From Mucilaginibacter tolerans (GTDB taxonomy: Bacteria; Bacteroidota; Bacteroidia; Sphingobacteriales; Sphingobacteriaceae), in assembly GCF_030519375.1 (NCBI RefSeq), contig NZ_JAUMKB010000004.1:288120-352119 (forward strand): 64,000 nt of DNA, given 5' to 3'. Shown here one piece after another: positions 8,459-16,209 of this stretch; positions within the stretch are counted from its first letter, which is position 1, and the number at the start of each line of letters is the position of its first letter. The notes under the pieces were generated by a model. The model did no database searches, was not told the origin of the DNA, and was given only the letters and a program-made list of their open reading frames with translations. The position numbers and the translations under genes were made by a program.

Positions 8459-9595
8459 ATGCGTGTCTATTTTGATAATGCTGCTACTACGCCTATTGAC
8501 CCTGAGGTTTTGAAAGAAATGTACAAGGTGATGGAAAACAACTATGGTAATCCGTCATCTATACATGCTCATGGCCGTGAAGTCCGTTCTATTGTAGAAA
8601 AAGCGCGTAAAACTGTTGCTAACTTGCTGCATACTTCGCCTGCAGAGATATTTTTTACCTCAGGTGGTACAGAGGCTGATAATACTGCTATCCGCTGCGG
8701 AATTGTAGATAATGGCTTAAAACACGCCATATCGAGTCGTTTGGAACATCATGCAGTAATTCACACGCTGGAAGCCATGCAAAAGGCCGGTTCGATCAAA
8801 TTAAGCTTTGTTGATACAGACGATAAAGGCAATATCGACTATACGCATCTGGAAGAATTATTAAAAGGCAACGACCGCAGTTTGGTATCGCTGATGCATG
8901 CCAACAACGAGGTAGGCACCCTTAGCGATATGGAACGTATTGGCGACCTGTGCGAACATTACAATGCTATTTACCATTCCGACACGGTTCAGACCATGGG
9001 CCATTACAGGCACGATCTGAGTAAGCTGAAAGCCCATTTCATGGTTTGTGCAGCGCATAAGCTGCATGGTCCCAAAGGGGTAGGCTTTTTGCATGTAAAC
9101 CACAAGGTGAAGATCAAACCTTTTATCTATGGTGGTTCCCAGGAACGCAATATGCGCGGTGGTACCGAGAATGTATATGGAATAGTTGGTTTAGCGAAAG
9201 CGCTGGAATTGGCTTATGCTAATATGGACGAGCATCAGAACCAGATACAGGCACTTAAGACCTATATGATCGGTCAGCTTAAAGAAAATGTACCTGCCAT
9301 AGAATTTAATGGTGAGGTTGATCCGGCTAAAAGCCTTTATACCGTGCTAAATGTATCATTCCCTTGCAGTGATATGGCTGATATGTTATTGTTCAACCTG
9401 GATATAGCAGGTATATCTGCGTCCGGGGGCAGTGCATGCAGCTCAGGCAGCGATATAGGTTCACATGTATTAACAGCTATTGGCGGTGACCCTACCCGTC
9501 CTTCAGTTCGCTTCTCATTCTCGAAATATAATACCAAAGAAGAAGTGGATTATACTGTATCCAAATTAAAGGAACTGTGTATGGCTTACGTCTAA
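8459..9595 (+). CDS. Cysteine desulfurase (NifS/IscS-like)
   Basis: This PLP enzyme removes sulfur from cysteine as a persulfide for Fe-S clusters or thio-modification. The 378-residue protein begins VYFDNAATTPIDPEV and has the PLP-binding lysine region CAAHKLHGPKGVGF (Lys about residue 201), the GGSQERNMRGGTENV motif, and the active-site cysteine loop SGGSACSSGSDIGSHVL. No iscU, iscA or sufE gene is adjacent, so the client pathway (Fe-S versus tRNA thiolation) is unresolved. Confidence 0.93.
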   Translation: MRVYFDNAATTPIDPEVLKEMYKVMENNYGNPSSIHAHGREVRSIVEKARKTVANLLHTSPAEIFFTSGGTEADNTAIRCGIVDNGLKHAISSRLEHHAVIHTLEAMQKAGSIKLSFVDTDDKGNIDYTHLEELLKGNDRSLVSLMHANNEVGTLSDMERIGDLCEHYNAIYHSDTVQTMGHYRHDLSKLKAHFMVCAAHKLHGPKGVGFLHVNHKVKIKPFIYGGSQERNMRGGTENVYGIVGLAKALELAYANMDEHQNQIQALKTYMIGQLKENVPAIEFNGEVDPAKSLYTVLNVSFPCSDMADMLLFNLDIAGISASGGSACSSGSDIGSHVLTAIGGDPTRPSVRFSFSKYNTKEEVDYTVSKLKELCMAYV

Positions 9596-9683
9596 GCAAG
9601 CTGGATTATTGGATAAATTTATTTCATAATAAGAAATAATTAAAAACAACAAGGCAATAAAAAGGGTTTATACAATAGAGTAA

Positions 9684-10013
9684 ATGTATAAACCTATGAT
9701 AACTGCAAAAAATAAATCCGGCCACGCCCGGAGTAAAAATACCAGGAATGAGGCTGCCGGGCACGGTAACATGCCGAAAGAAGACCCCCGGAAGCGCACT
9801 TCAAAAGAGGAAATACTTTATCCTCACCAGAGTGAAGCGGGTCCGCAGCGTGAAGGAGCAGACGCTTCATTTACCGAGCGTAACGATGTTACGCCGCCAA
9901 ACAAGAAAGAGTTCCCCTCAGTCGGTCCGGCCAAAACCGACTTCGAGGCGCGTAAACTGGGTCGCACCACGGGCCGCATGATCGGTCACGAACCCGGAAC
10001 AGAAAGCATATAA
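9684..10013 (+). CDS. Small hydrophilic, probably disordered hypothetical protein
   Basis: The 109-residue product has no recognised domain. It is rich in Lys, Arg, Pro, Glu and Gly, has no hydrophobic core or signal peptide, and looks intrinsically disordered (segments NMPKEDPRKRTSKEEILYPH, TPPNKKEFPSVGPAKTDFEA and a terminal GRMIGHEPGTES). The frame is followed at once by a strong hairpin terminator. A second reading frame, 9748-9981, is also open but gives an arginine-rich composition typical of an out-of-frame shadow. Function is unknown. Confidence 0.6.
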   Translation: MYKPMITAKNKSGHARSKNTRNEAAGHGNMPKEDPRKRTSKEEILYPHQSEAGPQREGADASFTERNDVTPPNKKEFPSVGPAKTDFEARKLGRTTGRMIGHEPGTESI

Positions 10014-10021
10014 TTTATCAG

Positions 10022-10063
10022 AAAGACATATCGCAGGGCTTATTGCTCTGTGATATGTCTTTT
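10022..10063 (+). terminator. Hairpin terminator after the 9684 gene
   Basis: AAAGACATATC (10022-10032) is the exact reverse complement of 10052-10062, giving an 11-bp stem that ends in TTTT. It starts 8 bases after the stop codon. Confidence 0.8.
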
Positions 10064-10079
10064 ATCAAATCGATCTACC

Positions 10080-10307
10080 ATGAGTGAGTATCTTGATCCT
10101 GAAGATGAAGTTCGGGATAAAAATAAGACTGTAAAATCAAACAATCTAGCTGGTAATAAAAAGTCTGGTGCATCTTTTGAAAAGGATGGCCCGGCAAAGG
10201 ATTTAGAAAAGAAAGTGCTTAAAAAGGATGGAAGTCTTGCTGATTTACCATACAATAATCAGCCGGGAGGCGGTGCTTTGGAGGGCACGGTAGGCATCGG
10301 CACATAA
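10080..10307 (+). CDS. Small hydrophilic hypothetical protein with Gly-rich C-terminus
   Basis: The 75-residue product starts MSEYLDPEDEVRDKNKTVK and ends NQPGGGALEGTVGIGT. It is charged, has no signal or membrane segment, and looks disordered. The frame extends upstream to ATG 10050, but that region is the right arm of the preceding terminator, so ATG 10080 is chosen. Together with the 9684 gene it forms a pair of small disordered proteins. No function can be assigned. Confidence 0.6.
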   Translation: MSEYLDPEDEVRDKNKTVKSNNLAGNKKSGASFEKDGPAKDLEKKVLKKDGSLADLPYNNQPGGGALEGTVGIGT

Positions 10308-10442
10308 AATGAAAAAATACCTGGGAAAGATCAAATAAAATCGTAACTTGGTATTAACATAGCAAACGTTTTGGAGTTATTTCCGGAATTATTGCAAATA
10401 GTCGGGTAGCCGAATATCCGACGGGCGTTGAAAAAGCGCATC

Positions 10443-10487
10443 AAAAAAAGAAAAAGGCTCTGGTTACAACCAAAGCCTTTTTCTTTT
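10443..10487. terminator. Bidirectional terminator between the 10080 gene and accD
   Basis: An A-rich tract plus GAAAAAGGCT pairs with AGCCTTTTTC, with an inner GGTT/AACC pair, and is flanked by A and T runs. It can terminate the convergent genes on both strands. Confidence 0.85.
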
Positions 10488-10502
10488 GCATTAAATTGAT
10501 GA

Positions 10503-11348
10503 TCAGTTAGCCATCATTTTTAAGAACGTCGCCAGTTTTTCTTTCATCTCCCGGCGGTCGACTATAAAATCTAGGAAACCATGTTCCTGAACAAACTCCG
10601 CAGTCTGGAATCCTTTTGGAAGATCCTTCTTAATCGTCTCCTTAATAACCCGCGGACCCGCAAAGCCGATCAATGATCCTGGCTCAGCAATATTGATATC
10701 GCCAAGCATCGCATAAGATGCGGTTACACCACCGGTGGTAGGATCGGTAAGTAATGAAATGTATGGTATCTTAGCCTGAGATAATAAAGCCAGTTTGGCA
10801 GATGTTTTCGCCATCTGCATCAAGGAGAAGGCTGCCTCCATCATACGCGCACCACCTGATTTGGATATCATCAGGAACGGCACTTTATGCTCGATGCAAT
10901 AATCGATAGAGCGGGCTATTTTCTCACCAACAACGGATCCCATCGAACCGCCGATAAAATTAAAGTCCATACAGGCGATCACGATATCCTGGCCATCAAT
11001 CTTCCCAACTCCAGCACGGATAGCGTCTTTCAGCCCGGTTTTATTAGTGGTTTCGGTAATTCTGTCGGTGTATTTTTTGGTGTCCTCAAAATGCAGCGGG
11101 TCGCCTGATTTTAAGTTCGGGTATAATTCGGTAAACTCGTTATTATCAAATAATACAGAAAAGTATTCTTTTGAACCTATGCGGATGTGGTAACCACAGT
11201 AATGGCAAACGTATTGGTTCTCAACTTGTTCGCTATAATGCAATGGTTTTTTACAGTTCGGGCATTTATTCCATATCCCGTCCGGGGCCTCTTTTTTCTC
11301 CTCGGTAGTAGTTATTATCCCTTTTGATTCTCGTTTAAACCAGGTCAT
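10503..11348 (-). CDS. accD: Acetyl-CoA carboxylase carboxyltransferase subunit beta
   Basis: AccD with AccA transfers the carboxyl group from biotin to acetyl-CoA, making malonyl-CoA for fatty acid synthesis. The 281-residue protein has the N-terminal four-cysteine zinc finger (CPNC at residues 29-32 and CHYC about residues 48-51) and the crotonase-like carboxyltransferase core ([57 protein letters not shown]). The length is normal. Confidence 0.95.
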   Translation of the reverse strand: MTWFKRESKGIITTTEEKKEAPDGIWNKCPNCKKPLHYSEQVENQYVCHYCGYHIRIGSKEYFSVLFDNNEFTELYPNLKSGDPLHFEDTKKYTDRITETTNKTGLKDAIRAGVGKIDGQDIVIACMDFNFIGGSMGSVVGEKIARSIDYCIEHKVPFLMISKSGGARMMEAAFSLMQMAKTSAKLALLSQAKIPYISLLTDPTTGGVTASYAMLGDINIAEPGSLIGFAGPRVIKETIKKDLPKGFQTAEFVQEHGFLDFIVDRREMKEKLATFLKMMAN

Positions 11349-11660
11349 TTGTTAGTTGTGCCTCCAATTTCAGTGCAAAGAAACAAAAAATATATCATAG
11401 AAGTAGTTAAGCAATAAAGCTTGTAACACGCCTAAATGTTTTGTACATCTAAAGCTATTGCAAAAATGTTAAAATAGCGCATCCTGAAAATTTAAATTTT
11501 GAAGAAATCAAAATGATATGACTGTTAAATGGAAATATGTTAAAATGCCACATTGGATATTAAAAATTAGATACTTACATGATATAAATCAGGAAATTTT
11601 ATAACTTCGAAGCCCCAATAAATACTAAGGAATTTAAGAGAACCAAGGAATTTTAAGCTA
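11349..11660. other. Divergent intergenic region between accD and the aldolase gene
   Basis: This 312-base AT-rich gap must hold the promoters of both divergent genes. A TAACTTCG sequence (11602-11609) resembles the -7 element TAnnTTTG for the aldolase gene. There are two direct repeats: ATGTTAAAATAGCGCAT (11466-11482) and ATGTTAAAATGCCACAT (11537-11553), and AAGGAATTTAAG twice (11627-11638 and 11645-11657) just before the aldolase start. No coding potential was seen. Confidence 0.5.
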
Positions 11661-12740
11661 ATGGATTTAAAAAATTATAAAGGCGTTTTGCACGGCGATC
11701 AGGTGCAGGAGCTGTTTGAGATCGCTAAAAAGCATCAGTTTGCGTTACCTGCTGTTAACGTAACCGGTACCAATACTATCAATGCCGTAATGGAAACTGC
11801 AAAAGCGGTTAACTCACCGGTAATTATACAGGTATCACACGGTGGCGCGCAGTTTTATGCTGGCAAATCAATGGATAATTCACAGTTACAGGCGACTATT
11901 TTAGGCGCTGTTTCTGCTGCAAAACACGTTCATCTTTTGGCTGAACATTATGGTGTGGCGGTAATTATGCATACTGACCATTGTGCCAAAAAATTATTGC
12001 CATGGATTGATGGACTGCTTGATCATGGTGAAAAATTCTATGCTGAAACCGGCAAACCATTATTCTCATCACATATGCTGGATCTTTCTGAAGAACCTAT
12101 CCAGGAAAATATCGAGATATCAGCAAAATATCTTGCACGTATGGCTAAAATGGGCATGACGTTGGAAATTGAATTAGGGGTAACCGGCGGTGAGGAAGAC
12201 GGCGTAGACAACAGTGATGTTGAAAGCCATCACTTATACTCTCAGCCTGAAGATGTTGCTTATTCTTATGAACAACTTTCAAAAGTTAGCCATCGTTTTA
12301 CGGTTGCTGCTGCTTTTGGTAATGTGCACGGTGTTTACAAGCCAGGTAACGTGAAACTGCAACCGATCATCCTGCATAATTCACAGGAGTATATAAAACA
12401 ACATTATAACCTGGTTGCTGAGAAACCGATCAACTTCGTATTCCACGGTGGTTCAGGTTCCAGCCAGCAGGAAATTCGCGAGGCGATCTCTTACGGCGCT
12501 ATCAAAATGAACATCGATACCGATATGCAATGGGCGTTCTGGGAAGGTATTAAAGATTACTACAAAGCGAAAGAAGGTTACCTGCAGTCGCAGATTGGTA
12601 ACCCTGATGGAGAAGATTCCCCGAACAAAAAATACTACGATCCGCGTGTATGGTTGCGTAAAGCTGAAGAAAACTTCGTTAAGCGTTTGACTGTTGCATT
12701 CGAAGATTTGAATTGTGTCGATGTGAACAGCAAGCTGTAA
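11661..12740 (+). CDS. fbaA: Class II fructose-bisphosphate aldolase
   Basis: This zinc-dependent glycolytic and gluconeogenic enzyme cleaves fructose 1,6-bisphosphate into DHAP and glyceraldehyde 3-phosphate. The 359-residue length fits the long class IIA type. Zinc and active-site motifs are MHTDHCAKKLLPW (His and catalytic Asp), LEIELGVTGGEEDGVD, AAFGNVHGVYKPGN and VFHGGSGSSQQEI, followed by MNIDTDMQWAF. It is monocistronic, with its own terminator directly after it. Confidence 0.95.
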   Translation: MDLKNYKGVLHGDQVQELFEIAKKHQFALPAVNVTGTNTINAVMETAKAVNSPVIIQVSHGGAQFYAGKSMDNSQLQATILGAVSAAKHVHLLAEHYGVAVIMHTDHCAKKLLPWIDGLLDHGEKFYAETGKPLFSSHMLDLSEEPIQENIEISAKYLARMAKMGMTLEIELGVTGGEEDGVDNSDVESHHLYSQPEDVAYSYEQLSKVSHRFTVAAAFGNVHGVYKPGNVKLQPIILHNSQEYIKQHYNLVAEKPINFVFHGGSGSSQQEIREAISYGAIKMNIDTDMQWAFWEGIKDYYKAKEGYLQSQIGNPDGEDSPNKKYYDPRVWLRKAEENFVKRLTVAFEDLNCVDVNSKL

Positions 12741-12760
12741 TATCAGTATAATTTTACAAT

Positions 12761-12797
12761 ACAAACGCCCCGATAATTGTTGGGGCGTTTGTTATTT
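12761..12797 (+). terminator. Rho-independent terminator of the aldolase gene
   Basis: ACAAACGCCCC (12761-12771) pairs perfectly with GGGGCGTTTGT (12782-12792), followed by a T-rich stretch. Confidence 0.92.
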
Positions 12798-12829
12798 TAA
12801 CTAATTTCGAACCTAAATCTGAACATTCT

Positions 12830-13255
12830 ATGTCAAACAAGGTAGAAGTAAAAAAAGTTGTTGATCCTTCTGAACTTGAAGAGGTATTTGCCATACGCCG
12901 CGAAGTTTTTGTAGGCGAACAAAATTGCCCGCCTGAGCTGGAATGGGAACATGAAGAAGAATCGAACCACTTTTTAGCTACTGTTGATGGCGAACCGGCT
13001 GGTGCATCACGCTGGCGCAAAACCGAAAAAGGTTATAAATTGGAGCGTTTTGCCGTTCTGAAAAAATACAGAGGACACGGAGTAGGGCAGGCGCTTGTTC
13101 AGGCGGTTTTGGATGATCTTCCTGAAGATGCTACTTATGTTTACATGCACGCGCAAATACAGGCAGTATCGCTATATGAACGATTTGGTTTTATGAAGAC
13201 CGGTCCGCAGTTTGAAGAGGCAGGCATTCAGCATTTTAAAATGGAAAAGAGTTGA
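12830..13255 (+). CDS. GNAT-family N-acetyltransferase
   Basis: The 141-residue protein has the GNAT acetyl-CoA binding motif FAVLKKYRGHGVGQALVQAV (residues about 71-90), preceded by beta strands (FLATVDGEPAGASRWR) and ending YERFGFMKTGPQFEEAGI. The N-terminal VFAIRREVFVGEQNCP segment resembles YjcF/ElaA-like acetyltransferases. The acceptor substrate is unknown. Confidence 0.88.
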   Translation: MSNKVEVKKVVDPSELEEVFAIRREVFVGEQNCPPELEWEHEEESNHFLATVDGEPAGASRWRKTEKGYKLERFAVLKKYRGHGVGQALVQAVLDDLPEDATYVYMHAQIQAVSLYERFGFMKTGPQFEEAGIQHFKMEKS

Positions 13256-13282
13256 TGCCGGATGTCTGAAATCGAAATTAAA

Positions 13283-14140
13283 TCAGCCAAACACGCTTCC
13301 CGAATAATTCATGGCCGCCTGCAACTTATCTAAATTAAGCCCAAGGTTGATATTCTGATCCTGCAAGTAAGAGATTACATTCTCCGTAGCGATGTTGCCT
13401 GTAAGCTCGTCTTTTGCCATCGGGCAGCCACCATAGCCCTTTAATGCTGAATCAAACCGTTTACAGCCGCTTTGATAAGCTGCTTCAACCTTGTGACGCC
13501 AGGTATCTGGTGTCGAGTGCAGATGAACACCCCAGGTTGTTTCTCTAAAATTACCCGATAAAGAAGAAAACAAACTTTCTATTTGCTCGGGCGATGCAAT
13601 GCCGATTGTATCCGCCAACGAAATGTATTCAACACCTTCATCGATCAGTTTTTTGGCCCAGTGCAATACAATGTCGTTATGCCATTCATCGCCATAAGGG
13701 TTGCCAAAACCCATTGACAGGTAAACCAGTAGTTTCTTTCCTTTAGTATCGCTAAGTGTCTTTATTCGTTTCACAATTTCAAAGGCTTCGGCTATGCTGG
13801 TATTGGCATTACGCTGTTGGAAGGTCTCAGATATAGAAAAAGGAAAACCCAGGTAGGTTATCTCCTTATGCAGTGCCGCTTCTTCAGCGCCTCTGTAATT
13901 GGCTATGATAGCCAATAACTTTGATCGCGAGCTGCTCAGATCCAATTGTTGTAATACCTGTGCAGTGTCCTGCATCTGAGGGATGGCTTTGGGGGAAACA
14001 AAACTGCCGAAATCAATAGTGTCAAAGCCTACTTGCAATAGCAGGTTAATATAGGCCGCTTTAATCTCTGTAGGGATGAAGTTATGGATTCCCTGCATGG
14101 CATCTCTCGGGCATTCGGTGATCTGGATGTCTGAGGCCAT
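13283..14140 (-). CDS. Hydroxymethylglutaryl-CoA lyase
   Basis: The HMGL/DRE-TIM aldolase-type enzyme splits HMG-CoA into acetyl-CoA and acetoacetate, ending leucine breakdown. The 285-residue protein has the N-terminal ITECPRDAMQGI (counterpart of EVGPRDGLQ), IDFGSFVSPKAIPQM, the metal-binding GVHLHSTPD and the catalytic-cysteine signature LKGYGGCPMAKDELTGN. Other leucine-catabolic genes are not adjacent. Cys replaces the usual Gly in the first motif, a tolerated variation. Confidence 0.9.
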   Translation of the reverse strand: MASDIQITECPRDAMQGIHNFIPTEIKAAYINLLLQVGFDTIDFGSFVSPKAIPQMQDTAQVLQQLDLSSSRSKLLAIIANYRGAEEAALHKEITYLGFPFSISETFQQRNANTSIAEAFEIVKRIKTLSDTKGKKLLVYLSMGFGNPYGDEWHNDIVLHWAKKLIDEGVEYISLADTIGIASPEQIESLFSSLSGNFRETTWGVHLHSTPDTWRHKVEAAYQSGCKRFDSALKGYGGCPMAKDELTGNIATENVISYLQDQNINLGLNLDKLQAAMNYSGSVFG

Positions 14141-14144
14141 GCGG

Positions 14145-14765
14145 TTAGAATTTGCTATTATAGATCATAGCCTTGTGATTGATACTTTCCCTCAGTTCGG
14201 CAGTCAATGAGCCAATGTATTTTTCAAAGGCATCGATCACTTTTTTTGAATCCTTTTTTATGTACCGCGAGTCGCCATTGGTTGCCCGCAAATACATTTC
14301 ATACAACGACATTCGAAGATTGCCGGTCTCTGTCGGCCTGTAAAATGTCACGTTATGAATGGTATAGCGATAACGTTGTTTTTTCATATCCACAGTTACT
14401 GCAAACTGAACGGTAAACGGATCGATATTATCAGAGTAATTGCCGATGGTAAATGGATTAGTGTTCAGGTCCTGTGTGGTGGTGAATATCTCTTTTCCTT
14501 CCTGCTCAAAGCCATAGGTTTGCTGGAAGTTTTTTGCCGCCATGAATTGTAACGTGCGCAGATAGATTAAACTCACGCCAATGCCGGTATCCACTTTAAT
14601 GGTCTTTTGATAATAGGCGTTCGTGCCGTCAATCGTCATCCTCACGGAGTCGCCCTGCGGCATCGGAACGGAACCATTTACCTGGTAGGTTCTTGTTGTT
14701 TCATCCTGCCCATACCCGGAAAGTGCAATAAGGAACAAACAAATACTCACTAACAAAGCTTTCAT
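14145..14765 (-). CDS. Secreted DUF4468-like protein
   Basis: The 206-residue protein has a signal peptide (residues 1-19, ALLVSICLFLIALSGYG before QDE). The mature part contains a region resembling the TBP-like-fold DUF4468 domain common in Bacteroidota: LRTLQFMAAKNFQQTYGFEQ and FTVQFAVTVDMKKQRYRYTI. Its role is unknown; envelope or periplasmic location is inferred. It ends 4 bases upstream of the HMG-CoA lyase start on the same strand, so the two may be cotranscribed by proximity. Confidence 0.72.
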   Translation of the reverse strand: MKALLVSICLFLIALSGYGQDETTRTYQVNGSVPMPQGDSVRMTIDGTNAYYQKTIKVDTGIGVSLIYLRTLQFMAAKNFQQTYGFEQEGKEIFTTTQDLNTNPFTIGNYSDNIDPFTVQFAVTVDMKKQRYRYTIHNVTFYRPTETGNLRMSLYEMYLRATNGDSRYIKKDSKKVIDAFEKYIGSLTAELRESINHKAMIYNSKF

Positions 14766-14807
14766 AACACACCTGTATTTTAAGCTAAATATAGCAGGAT
14801 ATTTCCT

Positions 14808-16121
14808 TTATTCTTCATGGGTTACAAGTTCCGCCTCATGCAAAGGGTCTTCCTTTACAAACTTCCGGATAATTAATCTTGAGCCGCCGTTGTAAGTAAG
14901 ATAATTACCTATCCAGCTGACAAACACAATAGCCTTGTTCCTGAAACCTAAAAGTGAGATCAGGTGCACGAACATCCATACTACCCATGCAAAAAATCCC
15001 TGGAATTTGATCTTACCTAAATCAGCAACGGCTTTGTTGCGGCCTATTGTAGCCAATGAGCCTTTATCAAAATATTTAAATGGTTCGGTTGCTTCACCTC
15101 TTATGATATGAAGAATGTTTTTGCCTGTGGCTTTACCCATTTGTATCGCTACCTGTGCTACTCCGGGATGGCCCTTTGGCGTATCCTTAGTGATCATGGC
15201 TGCCACGTCGCCAATAGCAAATACATTACTAAATCCCTCCACACGGCAAATACCGTCGGTCTTGATGCGGTTGCCTCTTTGTGTGATATCCTTATCAATT
15301 CCCTCAAAGACATTACCCATTACGCCTGCTGACCAGATCACATTCTTCGTACGTATCTTTTTTCCGCCTTCAAAAGTGATCACATCGCCATCATAATTCT
15401 CCACCTTGGCATTCAGCATCACTTCGACACCCATTTTGGTCAGGAAATCCTTTGCTGCTTCTGATGCCTCTTCTGACATGGCGCCCAACACCCGTGGCAT
15501 AAAGTCGGCCAGGTAAACTTTCATTTCCTCTTTCTTCAGCTCTGGATAGTCTTTGCAAAGGATATTGTTTCTGAGTTCAGCCAAAGCCCCTGCCAGTTCA
15601 ACACCAGTAGGACCTGCGCCAACCAGTACAAAGTTTAAATAAGGTGCACGTTCTTCGGGAGTTGCCTTTAAAACAGCTTCTTCCAGGTGCTGCAATATCA
15701 TGTAGCGAAGATTCAGCGCTTCAGGTACTGATTTCATGGGCATGGCATGGAATTCAATATCCTTATTGCCGAAGAAGTTTGTTGTCGACCCGGTAGCAAT
15801 CACCAGGTAATCATATTTAATCTCGCCAATTGAGCTATCGATCGTGTTTTTGTCAGGATTGATCTTCGCTACTTCGGCTACCCTAAAGCGGAAATTTTTC
15901 TGATTATCAAAGTTTTTACGGAGTGAGAAGGCTATAGAACCTGCCTCAAGGCTGCCGGTCGCCACCTGGTATAATAAGGGCTGAAAAGTATGATAGTTGT
16001 GTTTATCAAGCATTAGTACTTCTACGGGTTCGTTAGCTAAAGCCTTAGCTACTTCGAGGCCTCCGAAACCGCCTCCTACTATCACAACCAAAGGAAACCG
16101 GGATGCATTTGTTGTTTCCAT
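14808..16121 (-). CDS. ndh: Type II NADH dehydrogenase (NAD(P)/FAD oxidoreductase)
   Basis: The single-subunit flavoenzyme passes electrons from NADH to quinone without pumping protons. The 437-residue protein has an N-terminal FAD-binding motif VVIVGGGFGGLEVAKALA, a second dinucleotide motif FVLVGAGPTGVELAGALAE for NADH, VFAIGDVAAM, and a C-terminal hydrophobic membrane-association region FFAWVVWMFVHLISLLGF. The length fits NDH-2. Confidence 0.9.
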   Translation of the reverse strand: METTNASRFPLVVIVGGGFGGLEVAKALANEPVEVLMLDKHNYHTFQPLLYQVATGSLEAGSIAFSLRKNFDNQKNFRFRVAEVAKINPDKNTIDSSIGEIKYDYLVIATGSTTNFFGNKDIEFHAMPMKSVPEALNLRYMILQHLEEAVLKATPEERAPYLNFVLVGAGPTGVELAGALAELRNNILCKDYPELKKEEMKVYLADFMPRVLGAMSEEASEAAKDFLTKMGVEVMLNAKVENYDGDVITFEGGKKIRTKNVIWSAGVMGNVFEGIDKDITQRGNRIKTDGICRVEGFSNVFAIGDVAAMITKDTPKGHPGVAQVAIQMGKATGKNILHIIRGEATEPFKYFDKGSLATIGRNKAVADLGKIKFQGFFAWVVWMFVHLISLLGFRNKAIVFVSWIGNYLTYNGGSRLIIRKFVKEDPLHEAELVTHEE

Positions 16122-16160
16122 AATAATATATTTAGAAGAGTATATACAATGGTAAACAAA

Positions 16161-16192
16161 AAAGGCTCCAAATGTTGTTTGGAGCCTTTAAA
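16161..16192 (-). terminator. Terminator downstream of secDF
   Basis: AAAGGCTCCAAA (16161-16172) pairs perfectly with TTTGGAGCCTTT (16178-16189), flanked by A and T runs on both sides. It lies directly after the secDF stop on the minus strand. Confidence 0.92.
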
Positions 16193-16209
16193 ATAACGGT
16201 TATATGACT

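Noticed and set aside
9748..9981. An alternative 77-codon frame overlapping the 9684 gene
   Set aside because: Its Arg/Lys/Thr-rich composition suggests an out-of-frame shadow, and the 9684 frame is the one that ends just before the terminator.
10373..10440. A small structured RNA in the accD downstream gap
   Set aside because: Only a short imperfect TCGG/CCGA stem is visible, with no promoter or known family pattern.
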